A program made the translations under genes and the position numbers. From Bombella dulcis (lineage in GTDB: Bacteria; Pseudomonadota; Alphaproteobacteria; Acetobacterales; Acetobacteraceae), in assembly GCF_026385505.1 (NCBI RefSeq), contig NZ_JANIDV010000003.1, positions 62,001 to 126,000 of the forward strand: a DNA stretch of 64,000 nucleotides, written 5' to 3'. Shown one piece after another: positions 57,301 through 64,000 of this stretch; the first letter of the stretch is position 1, and each line of letters begins with the position of its first letter. Below the pieces are notes generated by a model, which did not search any database, was not told the DNA's origin, and saw only the letters and a program-made list of their open reading frames with translations.

Positions 57301-57431
57301 CCGAGGTCCGGATAGGCCTCCACGGGCAGCTGTTTCCAGGCCAGCATGCCGGTGATGAACAGGGCGATGGTGAGGAAGGTGACAGCCTTGCGATGGCCGA
57401 AGCACCATGTGATGAATTTTTCGATGAACAT
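54339..57431 (-). CDS. CzcA/CusA-family heavy-metal RND efflux pump
   Basis: A 1030-residue inner-membrane proton antiporter with 12 membrane segments and two large periplasmic loops. The heavy-metal signature in helix IV is GAVDFGVIVDGAIVITEVI; the DFG...DGA pattern is that of divalent-cation pumps (Czc/Cnr type) and not the AxD pattern of the Cu/Ag pump CusA. The usual Glu-Asn after it is Glu-Val here. Opening LPVEAYPDLGPASVLVTTQV is typical. Likely substrates are Zn, Co, Cd or Ni; which one cannot be told. It lies between its adaptor and outer-membrane genes. Confidence 0.92.
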   Translation of the reverse strand: MFIEKFITWCFGHRKAVTFLTIALFITGMLAWKQLPVEAYPDLGPASVLVTTQVNGLAAEEMEHQVTTPVERELAAVPGVVESRSSTTFGLSLITLIFKDGTDIYRARQLVQSQLDGLQLTGGAQPSLGPISGASGEIYRYTVESDDRDLMTISDVQRWEIIPTLQRVPGVVNIDNFGGFTREYQLILDPNALIRYSISISDVMNAIRNSNANAGGGRVTRGEQSYIIRGVGQIHSLDDMRNTVIGHHDGVPIFLSELGRIEFGHQVREGMLGKNGNPDTIEGVVTMLRGANPSQVLDDLHAAVDKLQEQLKPRHIRIVPYLDRDNLVKSTTDKVSETILEGIGLVLVILTFFLGSPRSAAITAVTIPFALSFAFILMRACGMAANLFSLGAVDFGVIVDGAIVITEVILRHREEHPTLPLNQTDILAITRRAGRAIFTSTIIIVVAYSPLFAFEGSEAKIFRPMAWTVSFALLGALLCALALTPTMSFLALRKPRPIWHNKPLDWLHRHYDGLLRHLLDYPVIPFISAGLALVTVIALGVTTGREFLPDLDEGALWLQIQMPTGISLEKGQEKATEIRRAVREFPETSYAITQLGRSDDGTDPWTPSHIEMPVGLTPYSQWAHGETKAEFITKLRARLNRIAGISFSISQPIEDNLSDQLGGAHSPLVMRIYGDDLSGLRVLGQKVVEQLWRVRGTVQADIFQEPKIPQIEITPDRLKAARYGISINDVTDVINSAIGDEPLTSVIEGDRFYNATLRVDNTQRSNLQLLGQIPMITSDGSAIPLAEIARIRLQMGESSIAHEMGERQITLQVDNGNRPMSQYLDDAQKLIDQNVHYDHQKFRIEWAGTFQEAQHAQVRLVAALGVMFAVMLGLLYAEFQKFRHALLIIGIVPLAALGGLIALHMQAETLNIATAVGFIALFGVAIQNGIIMVSNINRHIREGGDIREATRLGATERFRPVLMTATVASVGMLPAAMATGVGTDVQRGLATVVVGGLGIATLLTLFILPVCFCRLEEWVMRRPGKKTQEA

Positions 57432-57447
57432 AGCTGCTCAGCGGCCC

Positions 57448-58563
57448 TCAGTAATCATTGAGCAGAATGGCCCCGTGCGTGATGACACGTTCGCCCGCTT
57501 TCAGGCCGGAGAGGACACGGACGGACTCTCCTTCCTCATAGCTGATGGTGATGAAGCGGCGGCGATAGGTGTTGGGGGCTGTTTCCACAAAGACGGAGAC
57601 CTGGTCATTATCCATAAGCAGGGCCGTCTTGGGGAGGAAGGGCTGGGCCTGCTGGGTAATGTTCAGCGTTGCGGTGGTGAACTGGCCGGGCCGCAGTGCT
57701 CCCTGGAGGTTGTTGCAGCGCAGATAGAGATTCAGGCGGCGCGTGTCCGTATGGAGGGTGCCATCCTGTGAGGTCACGGGGCCATTGCAGTGCTGGCCGG
57801 GGAAGGTGGCATCCAGTGTCATGGTGGCACCGAGCATGGGCAGGAGGGATTCCGGCAGACTGGCCTGGACCCAGACCGTATCCATGTTGGAGACATTCAT
57901 CAGGACGGCGGTCATGTCCGTCACGTTCTGGCCGACGCCGGTGGCGACGGATGTCACGATCCCGGCAACGGGGGCGATGAGCGGCTGGTAGCCCGCGTTG
58001 CCATCCGTGCCGAGGGCCTGGAGGCGGAGATGGGCACGGGTGGCTTCTGCCTGTGCCTGCTCCAGATCATTCTTTGCGGACTGCATGTCCTTCACGGCGT
58101 TACCGCCCGCATTCAGCACGCCGACGGCACGGCGATAGGCCTGACGGGCCAGGGTCAGGGCGGCCTGTGCCTTGCGGTCATCCGACCATGCCTGTGCGAG
58201 GTCCCCGGAATAGAGGATGGCGAGAACGTCACCTTTCTGCACGTGCTGGCCTGTCTGGACATACAGGCTGGCCACACGCCCTACGACGGGAGAATGGATG
58301 TCCACGCTCTGGCCGGGTGAGGTGATGACCTGGGCTGGCAGGGCGACCTGATGGGGGGAGAGGGTCTGCGTCACGGGTTCAACCATGAGCTGGCCATCCA
58401 GTGGCCCCCCGGCACGGATGCGAAGAAGGTCGCCATCATGAGTAACGGCAGGTGGGGGAGCAGTTTCTATGACCCGCTGTGGCATGAGCGACCATAGTCC
58501 CCAAGCAAGTAGAAGAATGATCAGGGCGGCACCAGTAATGACAATGTTACGCGAGAAACGCAT
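57448..58563 (-). CDS. RND efflux periplasmic adaptor (membrane fusion protein)
   Basis: A 371-residue adaptor. The start chosen is the ATG at 58563 (MRFSRNIVITG), with a signal/anchor helix through about residue 28; a longer frame to 58725 is not supported. Lipoyl-type halves are VDIHSPVVGRVASLYVQTGQ and PLIAPVAGIVTSVATGVGQN, with a coiled-coil hairpin between them, followed by beta-barrel domains. It has no His-rich N-terminal metal site. It is first in the operon with the CzcA-type pump 16 bases downstream. Confidence 0.9.
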   Translation of the reverse strand: MRFSRNIVITGAALIILLLAWGLWSLMPQRVIETAPPPAVTHDGDLLRIRAGGPLDGQLMVEPVTQTLSPHQVALPAQVITSPGQSVDIHSPVVGRVASLYVQTGQHVQKGDVLAILYSGDLAQAWSDDRKAQAALTLARQAYRRAVGVLNAGGNAVKDMQSAKNDLEQAQAEATRAHLRLQALGTDGNAGYQPLIAPVAGIVTSVATGVGQNVTDMTAVLMNVSNMDTVWVQASLPESLLPMLGATMTLDATFPGQHCNGPVTSQDGTLHTDTRRLNLYLRCNNLQGALRPGQFTTATLNITQQAQPFLPKTALLMDNDQVSVFVETAPNTYRRRFITISYEEGESVRVLSGLKAGERVITHGAILLNDY

Positions 58564-58730
58564 TATTGGAATGATCTCCGCTCTTCTGACTGCTTGGGCG
58601 AAATGCTCCCCCTTCTGACACAGATGTGGCAGTTTGTCACGGAATTGTGGCTGTACCGAAACGATCGAACTTTGTGAATGGAGAGATGGGGGCCGACCAA
58701 TAGTTGTCCAGTCAGGCCAATACATGCAGA

Positions 58731-58757
58731 AAGGGCCGCAGTTACTCTGCGGCCCTT
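58731..58757 (-). terminator. Terminator after ompW
   Basis: AAGGGCCGCA / TGCGGCCCTT, a 10-base perfect stem with a seven-base loop. Read on the minus strand it ends CCCTTTCT, 32 bases after the ompW stop. Confidence 0.75.
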
Positions 58758-58788
58758 CACTGAATGATCCGTTATCCGGAAAAGGATA

Positions 58789-59655
58789 TCAGAAGCGGTA
58801 TTCGATGCCGGCACCAACAACGGTCGGGTTCACGTCATCATGGACACGGACACGGCCACCGGTAACGGCGTTGTCACGACGGCTCAGATGAATGCTCTGA
58901 TTGAGAAGGAGGATCTGCTTGACATCAAAGTTGAAGAACCAGTTGCCAACCAGCTGATAGTCAAACCCGAGATTGAAGCTCGGCCCCACATTGGTCTTCA
59001 TGTGCATGGCATCAAAGACGGCCCCGTTGAAGGCCCCACCCAGGTTGGTGGCTGAATGCATGTTGTGGAAGATGGCCACCGTGATGCCGAGACCTGCATA
59101 GGGGTTGAAACGTTTATGCGGGCGGAAGTGATAGGCGGCCGTCAGCGTGGGGGGCAGGATCCAGAAGCTGCCAGCATCCAGCTTGCCCAGATTGCCGACA
59201 TGGGCGGCAGCCTCGTGGCGGGTGGAGGATGCGATGAGGTCCAGAGAGAGGTGGTCCGTCAGGAAATATTCAAGCGTCAGCTCAGGCATGACCTGGTTGG
59301 TCGCACTGACATTGTTGCGGAAATGGTCGCCACCAGCCAGAGCCGCTGCCGGGGAGGACGGGTTCAGCTTGACGCGGGAGCCCGTGTTGTTCGTGATCAC
59401 GCCGAGGGCGGAGAGACGGACAATGAAGTCGCCCTTGCCAAGGCCGATCTTGGTGCTGGAGCAGGTCTGGAAAATGCCGCAGCCGTGGTCATCCGGGGCG
59501 TGAAGATGCACGGAAGCATCCGGAGCGGCCTGCATGGTGCCGGAGGCGGACACGGAGGTCCGGGCATCCGGGGTGGTTGTCTGTGCAACGGCGAAGGAGA
59601 CAGACCCGAGAGCAAACAGTGCGGCTGTGGCCATCCGGGTGAAGGTGCGGCTCAT
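58789..59655 (-). CDS. OmpW family outer-membrane protein
   Basis: A 288-residue small beta-barrel precursor. A signal peptide ends near FAVAQTT. After a His/Asp-containing linker come IGLGKGDFIVRLSALGV, NQVMPELTLEYFLTDHLSLD, the FWILPPTLTAAYHFRPHKRF segment and PYAGLGITVAIF. It ends in YRF, the C-terminal aromatic signal for barrel assembly. OmpW forms a hydrophobic channel; in other bacteria it is controlled by FNR, and a perfect FNR box lies 155 bases upstream here. The region of about 57 residues before the barrel is longer than in E. coli OmpW. Confidence 0.92.
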   Translation of the reverse strand: MSRTFTRMATAALFALGSVSFAVAQTTTPDARTSVSASGTMQAAPDASVHLHAPDDHGCGIFQTCSSTKIGLGKGDFIVRLSALGVITNNTGSRVKLNPSSPAAALAGGDHFRNNVSATNQVMPELTLEYFLTDHLSLDLIASSTRHEAAAHVGNLGKLDAGSFWILPPTLTAAYHFRPHKRFNPYAGLGITVAIFHNMHSATNLGGAFNGAVFDAMHMKTNVGPSFNLGFDYQLVGNWFFNFDVKQILLLNQSIHLSRRDNAVTGGRVRVHDDVNPTVVGAGIEYRF

Positions 59656-59809
59656 TTTTCCTAGAATCCTTGATTGTTCATGACGGTGCGGCGGGTAAAG
59701 ATGGACAAAATGTAATTGTTCCTCTCGGTGTAATAGGTCTGGTTTTCGTCAAAAATCAAGAGGAAACTTATAACTGTAATCGCCTGTTAAGAGGAAATAG
59801 TGAAATATC

Positions 59810-59823
59810 TTGATATAAATCAA
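59810..59823. promoter_or_regulatory. FNR box between ompW and fnr
   Basis: TTGAT-ATAA-ATCAA matches the FNR consensus TTGAT-N4-ATCAA at all ten fixed positions. It lies in the 266-base region between divergent ompW and fnr, about 100 bases before the fnr start and 155 before ompW. It could activate ompW and autoregulate fnr when oxygen is low. Confidence 0.85.
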
Positions 59824-59921
59824 CATATCGACTTCTCTTGTCACTGTCATAGAGAACGTTGCTTTTCCAAGGCGTCGTCCGCCCGCTAAGGCAGGGACAG
59901 ATATAGAAGAACAGGGAAGAT

Positions 59922-60671
59922 ATGATGGAAACAGGTCGCAGCCTTATGGATGCTGTCCGTGAACGGTGCGGCCGCTGCGCTGGCCGCTCGGTCAGTATCT
60001 GTAATGCCATTGATGATAATGACCTGCCTGTTCTGGTGGCGGAATCCTCCCGCGTGACGGTTCCCGCCGGTCGCTGTTTCATTGAGGAAGGTGCGCCGGC
60101 ACATGATTTTTATGTCCTGACAGGCGGGCGGGCCAGGCTGTTCAGCCTCATGCCGGATGGGCGCAGGCAGATCATCGGTTTTGCGGAACTCGGCGATTTT
60201 CTGGGGCTGGCCTCATCGGATTCCTATGCCTTCACGGCCGAGGCGTTGGGGGATGTCAATCTCTGCCGTTTCCCCCATTCATCCATTGACCGTCTCGTGG
60301 AGCGTTTCCCCAGGCTGCGGTGCCGGTTGCAGCAGGAGGCGTCCGGTGAGCTGGTCAAGATGCAGGCCCGCCTCATGCTGCTGGGGCGCAAGACGGCCCG
60401 TGAACGGCTGGCCAGTTTTCTGGTTGAACAGGCTGTTCCCTGCTGTGCGCATGGCCGGGCGGTGAAGGACGAACATGGTCCCCTGACCCTGCCTCTCCCC
60501 ATGTCCCGGACGGACATTGCCGACTATCTGGGGCTGACGATCGAGACGGTGAGCCGGACCTTCGGCCTGTTCAAGAAGGAAGGGCTGATCAGCGTCAAAG
60601 GGGCCAGCTCCGTGACATTGCTGGCGCCGGGGACACTGAGCAGCATAGCGAACGGAATCAGGCAGGGCTGA
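59922..60671 (+). CDS. fnr: FNR-type oxygen-sensing transcription regulator
   Basis: A 249-residue Crp/Fnr protein. The [4Fe-4S] ligands are C16, C19 and C27 near the N-terminus, with the central Cys at about 115 (VNLCRFP), spacing like E. coli FNR, so it should dimerise without oxygen. The cyclic-nucleotide-type fold has PAGRCFIEEGAPAHDFYVL. The helix-turn-helix is MSRTDIADYLGLTIETVSRT with the E-SR contacts that read TTGAT. The start is the ATG at 59922 or the next one. A matching FNR box lies upstream. Confidence 0.92.
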   Translation: MMETGRSLMDAVRERCGRCAGRSVSICNAIDDNDLPVLVAESSRVTVPAGRCFIEEGAPAHDFYVLTGGRARLFSLMPDGRRQIIGFAELGDFLGLASSDSYAFTAEALGDVNLCRFPHSSIDRLVERFPRLRCRLQQEASGELVKMQARLMLLGRKTARERLASFLVEQAVPCCAHGRAVKDEHGPLTLPLPMSRTDIADYLGLTIETVSRTFGLFKKEGLISVKGASSVTLLAPGTLSSIANGIRQG

Positions 60672-60768
60672 GAAGTCAAGCTTTCTAGAAGTGGCCTTTT
60701 TTTAACTTTTTTGTTGTCTCACAGTGGTGTAGCTGTCGGACGTCTCATACTTACTTCGGAGTTTTTTT

Positions 60769-61293
60769 ATGAAGGTTTGTAATCTGCTAACAGCTACGCT
60801 TCTTGTGTCTTCTTTTGCTCTGTTGCCGCAAGCTCAGGCTTACGATTTGAATGATCCACAGGGCATCCAGGGCAGCATGGACAGCGTGACGAAGTCCATC
60901 CAGAGCGAAAGCTCCAAGCTGCAGGCTCTGCAGCAGAAGTATGCTTCTGCGCCGGAGCGCGCTCGGTCTCGTATTAAGCAGCGCATGGATGCCATGCAGT
61001 CTGATCTGAAGCAGCGTCAGGAGCGCCTGCAGAGTCTTCAGGATAAGTACAAGAACCTGGGTGCTGACAAGAAGGCCGAGATTCAGAAGAACATTGATGA
61101 GCGCAGGCAGCAGATCAAGAACGTGCGCGATCAGTACAAGAACGCTCCGGCTGAAGAAAAGCAGCGCATCAAGGATCAGCTGGATGCCCAGAAGCAGCAG
61201 CTGGACGCCCAGAAGAAGAGCTGGAAGGACATGCGTGACAGCACCATCCAGTCCAACAAGGATTTCGTACATTCCCTGAAGAGCGGGTTCTGA
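60769..61293 (+). CDS. Exported coiled-coil repeat protein of unknown function
   Basis: A 174-residue protein with a signal peptide cleaved near AQAYD (about residue 24). The mature part is almost wholly charged helix made of three related repeats of about 30-36 residues, each centred on YASAPERARSRIKQRMDA, YKNLGADKKAEIQKNIDE or YKNAPAEEKQRIKDQLDA, with Gln/Lys-rich heptads around them. A periplasmic coiled-coil rod or small chaperone is possible. No family is recognised. Codon use (more AAG, CAG, less rare) suggests high expression. GGAG precedes the ATG and a terminator follows. Confidence 0.8.
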   Translation: MKVCNLLTATLLVSSFALLPQAQAYDLNDPQGIQGSMDSVTKSIQSESSKLQALQQKYASAPERARSRIKQRMDAMQSDLKQRQERLQSLQDKYKNLGADKKAEIQKNIDERRQQIKNVRDQYKNAPAEEKQRIKDQLDAQKQQLDAQKKSWKDMRDSTIQSNKDFVHSLKSGF

Positions 61294-61334
61294 TTTCATC
61301 AGGGTCCGATCCGCACAGGATGGAATGAAGGTGA

Positions 61335-61361
61335 GAGGCCGCTCCCGTCGGGGGCGGCCTC
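61335..61361 (+). terminator. Terminator after the coiled-coil gene
   Basis: GAGGCCGC at 61335-61342 pairs with GCGGCCTC at 61354-61361, with inner CCC/GGG pairing, followed by TTGCTCTTT. It separates the coiled-coil gene from the riboflavin leader. Confidence 0.6.
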
Positions 61362-61411
61362 TTGCTCTTTGGGGGCAGGCCCTCCATATAGACGGAACAA
61401 GAGTGAGACAG

Positions 61412-61560
61412 ACGTTCTCGGGGCAGGGTGAAATTCCCTACCGGCGGTGTTGGCGGCTTCGTGCCGCCTCAGCCCGCGAGCGTTCTGCATTCGTGCAGGA
61501 GACAAGCAGACCCGGTGAGATTCCGGGGCCGACGGTCACAGTCCGGATGAGAGAGAACGT
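61412..61560 (+). promoter_or_regulatory. FMN riboswitch (RFN element)
   Basis: The P1 stem is ACGTTCTC / GAGAACGT. Inside are the conserved RFN blocks GGGCAGGGTGAAATTCCCTA, CCGGCGGT, AGCCCGCGAGCG, GACCCGGTGAGATTCCGG and GGCCGACGGTCACAGTCCGG then ATGAGAGAGAACG. The variable P3/P4 hairpins lie between. It sits 93 bases before ribD, so FMN binding would lower expression of the riboflavin genes, by transcription or translation control I cannot distinguish. Confidence 0.96.
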
Positions 61561-61653
61561 TCTTTCCTTCTGTCATGGGCGGGATGAAAGTCCTGTCCCT
61601 GTGGGGGAAAGGCGTGACGTCGCCGCGAACGTCCCTGAGATGATTGGGGACTG

Positions 61654-62715
61654 ATGATGAAGAATGTGTCGAGAGAGGCACAGAAAACCGGAAGCTCCTC
61701 GCCGCCTCTGGCGGCCATAAGGGAGGGATTCCGGCAGGCCGTGAAGGAGGCTGTCCGGAAGGTGGGAGCGACGGCTCCCAATCCGGCAGTGGGCTGTGCC
61801 CTGCTGGATGGTGAAGGGCGTCTCCTTGCCGTGGGGGCGCATCCCGCTGCGGGCCAGCCTCATGCCGAGGTCATGGCCCTGGAGCAGGCCCGGCAGAAAG
61901 GCGTGCTGGAACAGGCCCGGACAGCTCTGGTGACGCTGGAACCGTGCAACCATCATGGCCGCACTCCGCCCTGTAGCGAACAGCTGAAGAACAGCCCCGT
62001 GCAGACCGTGTGGATTGGTGTCCGTGACCCCAACCCGCAGGCCAGGGGGGGAGCTGACCATCTGGCTACAGGTGAACCCTCGAAAAATATACGCTTTCTG
62101 GCGGATGTGCCTGAACTGCTGCCTCTGCCGCAGGACTGCAAGGCTCTTCTGGCTCCGTTTGCCAGCCGTGTGACACAGGGCCGCCCGTGGCTGACCGTGA
62201 AGCAGGCTCTGGATGGACAGGGCAGCATGATCCCCCCGCAGGGGCAGACAACATTCACCTCTCCGGCATCGCTGCGGCTGGCCCATCAGCTCCGGCGGGC
62301 CTGTGATGCGGTGGTGACGGGGATCGGTACCGTTCTAGCTGATGACCCCTCTTTCACCGTGCGGCATGTGGCCGATCATGAAGGACGGGCACCCCGGCCC
62401 CTGATCGTGCTGGACCGGCAGGGCCGTCTGCCCGCGGCATGGCGTCAGGCACGGGAAGCAGACGGGTTCCACGTGAAACAGTGCCGTGATCTTGCCGCCG
62501 TTCCGGCTCTTCTGGGGCGGATGGGTGTCAACTGGGCACTGGTCGAGGCCGGTCCTGCCCTGCTGGAGAGCATACGGGAGACAGGCCTCTGGGATGACTG
62601 GCTGACCATTCATCATGAGGAACATGGTGAAGCGGATCGGCTGTCCGTTACCCTGCGGAACGGGGGTGATGGAAATGAAAGCCCGGTGCAGCTTCTGCGC
62701 CGGTATGGGGACTAA
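61654..62715 (+). CDS. ribD: Bifunctional riboflavin deaminase/reductase RibD
   Basis: A 353-residue enzyme doing the deamination and the reduction steps of riboflavin synthesis. The N-terminal deaminase has NPAVGCALLDG, zinc ligands in PHAEVMAL and EPCNHHGRTPPCSE. The C-terminal reductase has PWLTVKQALDGQG, DAVVTGIGTVLADDPSFTVR and a VEAGPALLESI end. It is first in the riboswitch-led operon, with ribE six bases on. A parS-like sequence lies within it at 62465. Confidence 0.95.
   Translation: MMKNVSREAQKTGSSSPPLAAIREGFRQAVKEAVRKVGATAPNPAVGCALLDGEGRLLAVGAHPAAGQPHAEVMALEQARQKGVLEQARTALVTLEPCNHHGRTPPCSEQLKNSPVQTVWIGVRDPNPQARGGADHLATGEPSKNIRFLADVPELLPLPQDCKALLAPFASRVTQGRPWLTVKQALDGQGSMIPPQGQTTFTSPASLRLAHQLRRACDAVVTGIGTVLADDPSFTVRHVADHEGRAPRPLIVLDRQGRLPAAWRQAREADGFHVKQCRDLAAVPALLGRMGVNWALVEAGPALLESIRETGLWDDWLTIHHEEHGEADRLSVTLRNGGDGNESPVQLLRRYGD
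62465..62480. other. parS-like sequence inside ribD
   Basis: GGTTCCACGTGAAACA matches the consensus TGTTNCACGTGAAACA except for the first base, and the central CACGTG palindrome is intact. It lies 55 kb from the parAB-linked site. Extra parS sites scattered around the origin are usual in bacteria, but one site in coding DNA could be chance. Confidence 0.4.
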
Positions 62716-62720
62716 AGACA

Positions 62721-63371
62721 ATGTTTTCAGGAATCATTGAACGTGTTGGTGACGTGCAGTCCGTTTCCCTGCGGGACAGGGCGATGGATGTACGGATTGT
62801 CACTCATTTCACGGACCTGACGGAAGGTGAAAGCATCGCCACGAATGGCGTGTGCCTGACCGTGACCCGTTTTACGCCCGAAGGCGTGACGGACTTTCAT
62901 CTGAGTGGTGAGACGCTGGCCCGCACGGCACTGGGTGAGCTGGTGGAAGGTTCACGAGTGAATCTGGAGCGGGCTGTCAGTCTCACTACCCGGCTTTCCG
63001 GCCATATCGTGCAGGGACATGTGGATGCCGTGGGGCGGCTGACCCATGTGGCGTCGGCCGGGGATTCACATCATCTGCGTATCTTCATGCCCGCTTCTCT
63101 CCGCCGCTATGTCATTGAAAAAGGCTCCATCACCATCAACGGCATCAGCCTAACGGTGAATGAGGTGCATGATGACGTGCAGCGTGACGGGCAGGAAGGT
63201 TTCGAGATCAGCCTTATGATCATCCCCCATACATGGACGCATACGGACCTTTCCACGCTGGATATCGGGGCGAAGGTGAATCTGGAAGTGGACATGATGG
63301 CCAAGTATGTGGAGACGCTCCTGCGCCACACGCCGGAAGATGAGCTGCGCTATAAGGGAGGTGTCCGGTGA
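62721..63371 (+). CDS. ribE: Riboflavin synthase alpha subunit
   Basis: A 216-residue dismutase of 6,7-dimethyl-8-ribityllumazine to riboflavin. It opens MFSGIIERVGDVQS and has two lumazine-binding repeats, each with a TxxCLT- or NGISLTV-type loop (TNGVCLTV; INGISLTVN), and GHIVQGHVDAVG between. LMIIPHTWTHTDL is typical of the end of repeat two. The next gene starts at GTG 63368, overlapping its stop. Confidence 0.96.
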   Translation: MFSGIIERVGDVQSVSLRDRAMDVRIVTHFTDLTEGESIATNGVCLTVTRFTPEGVTDFHLSGETLARTALGELVEGSRVNLERAVSLTTRLSGHIVQGHVDAVGRLTHVASAGDSHHLRIFMPASLRRYVIEKGSITINGISLTVNEVHDDVQRDGQEGFEISLMIIPHTWTHTDLSTLDIGAKVNLEVDMMAKYVETLLRHTPEDELRYKGGVR

Positions 63372-64000
63372 GTAGCGGCATGTCCCCAGCCCTGAAGGCC
63401 GCCATTGCCGCCGTGCGGGAAGGCCGCATGGTCGTGATGGTGGATGATGAGGACCGGGAAAATGAAGGCGATCTGATCCTTCCGGCCCAGTTTGCGTCTC
63501 AGGAAACCATCAATTTCATGGCCCGGCAGGCTTGCGGGCTGATCTGCCTGTCCCTTGAGGCGGAGCAGATAGACAGGCTTGGCCTGTCCCCCATGGTGGC
63601 AAAAAATCAGGACCCGCGGGGCACGGCCTTCACGGTGTCCATCGAGGCCGCTCATGGCGTGACGACCGGCATTTCCGCTGCCGAGCGTGCCCATACGATT
63701 CAGGTGGCCTCTGCTCTGGATGCCACATCAGCGGACATCATCTCTCCCGGTCACATGTTTCCCTTGCGGGCCAATCCTGATGGCGTGATGGCCCGGGAGG
63801 GCCACACGGAAGGGGCGATTGACCTCATGAAGCTGGCGGGCCTGCGGCCGGCCGGGGTGATCTGCGAGATCATGGCCGGGGATGGCACGATGATGCGCCT
63901 GCCGGAGCTGCGGCATTATGCACGTCGCCACGGTCTGCCCCTCATCAGCATTGCCGAAATGCGCCGCTGGATTGCGGCACATGGCCGTGATGATGTCGGT
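63368..64000 (+). CDS. ribB: 3,4-dihydroxy-2-butanone-4-phosphate synthase (3' end outside window)
   Basis: The GTG at 63368 overlaps the ribE stop and opens a frame of 211 codons running to the window end. Motifs are VVMVDDEDRENEGDLILPAQ (metal and substrate site), FMARQACGLICLSL, GTAFTVSIEAAHGVTTGISA, ISPGHMFPLRANPDGVM, and REGHTEGAIDLMKLAGLRPA. It splits ribulose-5-phosphate to the four-carbon unit of riboflavin. The frame may continue into a GTP cyclohydrolase II domain (RibBA); this cannot be seen here. Confidence 0.93.
   Translation, partial: MSSGMSPALKAAIAAVREGRMVVMVDDEDRENEGDLILPAQFASQETINFMARQACGLICLSLEAEQIDRLGLSPMVAKNQDPRGTAFTVSIEAAHGVTTGISAAERAHTIQVASALDATSADIISPGHMFPLRANPDGVMAREGHTEGAIDLMKLAGLRPAGVICEIMAGDGTMMRLPELRHYARRHGLPLISIAEMRRWIAAHGRDDVG

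Overview
The window reads as a chromosomal segment of an acetic acid bacterium (Acetobacteraceae, Alphaproteobacteria). The evidence is GC-rich coding with strong third-position G/C bias, the alphaproteobacterial order mnmE-mnmG-rsmG-parA-parB next to rho, a cyanide-insensitive-type cytochrome bd oxidase with a small third subunit gene, a hedgehog/intein (Hint) surface protein of a type common in acetic acid bacteria, and an FNR-type regulator. The genus cannot be fixed from this sequence. There are no phage genes, insertion sequences, CRISPR arrays or rRNA genes. Three tRNA genes (Lys-CTT, Ala-GGC, Phe-GAA) are present.

Layout. 0-10 kb: the 3' part of rho, a leftward cydA-cydB-small subunit operon and ogt, then rightward mnmE-mnmG-rsmG-parA-parB with a near-perfect parS inside rsmG, then tRNA-Lys. 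10-15 kb: a possible surface-polysaccharide locus with a tandem thymidylate-kinase-like protein facing a leftward histidine phosphatase, Wzx-like flippase and unknown membrane protein. 15-18 kb: a znuA-znuC-znuB zinc importer behind a textbook Zur operator. 18-22.5 kb: an orphan Rieske oxygenase and an AaeXAB-like efflux set. 22.5-27 kb: tRNA-Ala, a Maf protein, hemE, a HAD phosphatase, hemJ, a broken DUF805 gene and a DedA protein with an odd start. 27-34 kb: an S9 peptidase, a MATE exporter and a copper-resistance operon (Met-rich small protein, copA, copB). 34-39.5 kb: a Hint-domain gene broken by three lesions, an SDR enzyme, htpG behind a sigma-32-like promoter, and a helical protein. 39.5-46 kb: an SBF-like symporter, a Tat-exported GH32 fructosidase, an aldo/keto reductase, tRNA-Phe and the infA-maf-RNase E/G-yacG operon. 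46-52.7 kb: an AlkA-like glycosylase, a TonB-family protein, a lipoprotein, an unusual envelope-to-J-domain protein, prs and a histidine phosphatase. 52.7-58.6 kb: a CzcA-type RND metal efflux operon. 58.7-64 kb: ompW and fnr sharing a perfect FNR box, a coiled-coil exported protein, then an FMN riboswitch leading ribD-ribE-ribB, the last cut by the window end.

How it works together. Much of the accessory content concerns metals and the envelope: Zur-controlled zinc uptake, periplasmic copper oxidation, RND metal export, AaeB-like and MATE efflux, and outer-membrane and surface proteins. The core content covers transcription termination, tRNA modification, chromosome partition, heme and riboflavin synthesis, translation initiation and PRPP supply. 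Several genes carry lesions: the Hint gene (two indels and an amber codon), DUF805 (an amber codon at a conserved Trp), DedA (no ATG/GTG/TTG at the natural start) and the J-domain protein (an extra base after the start codon). This suggests ongoing gene decay or, for the single-base indels, possible assembly error.
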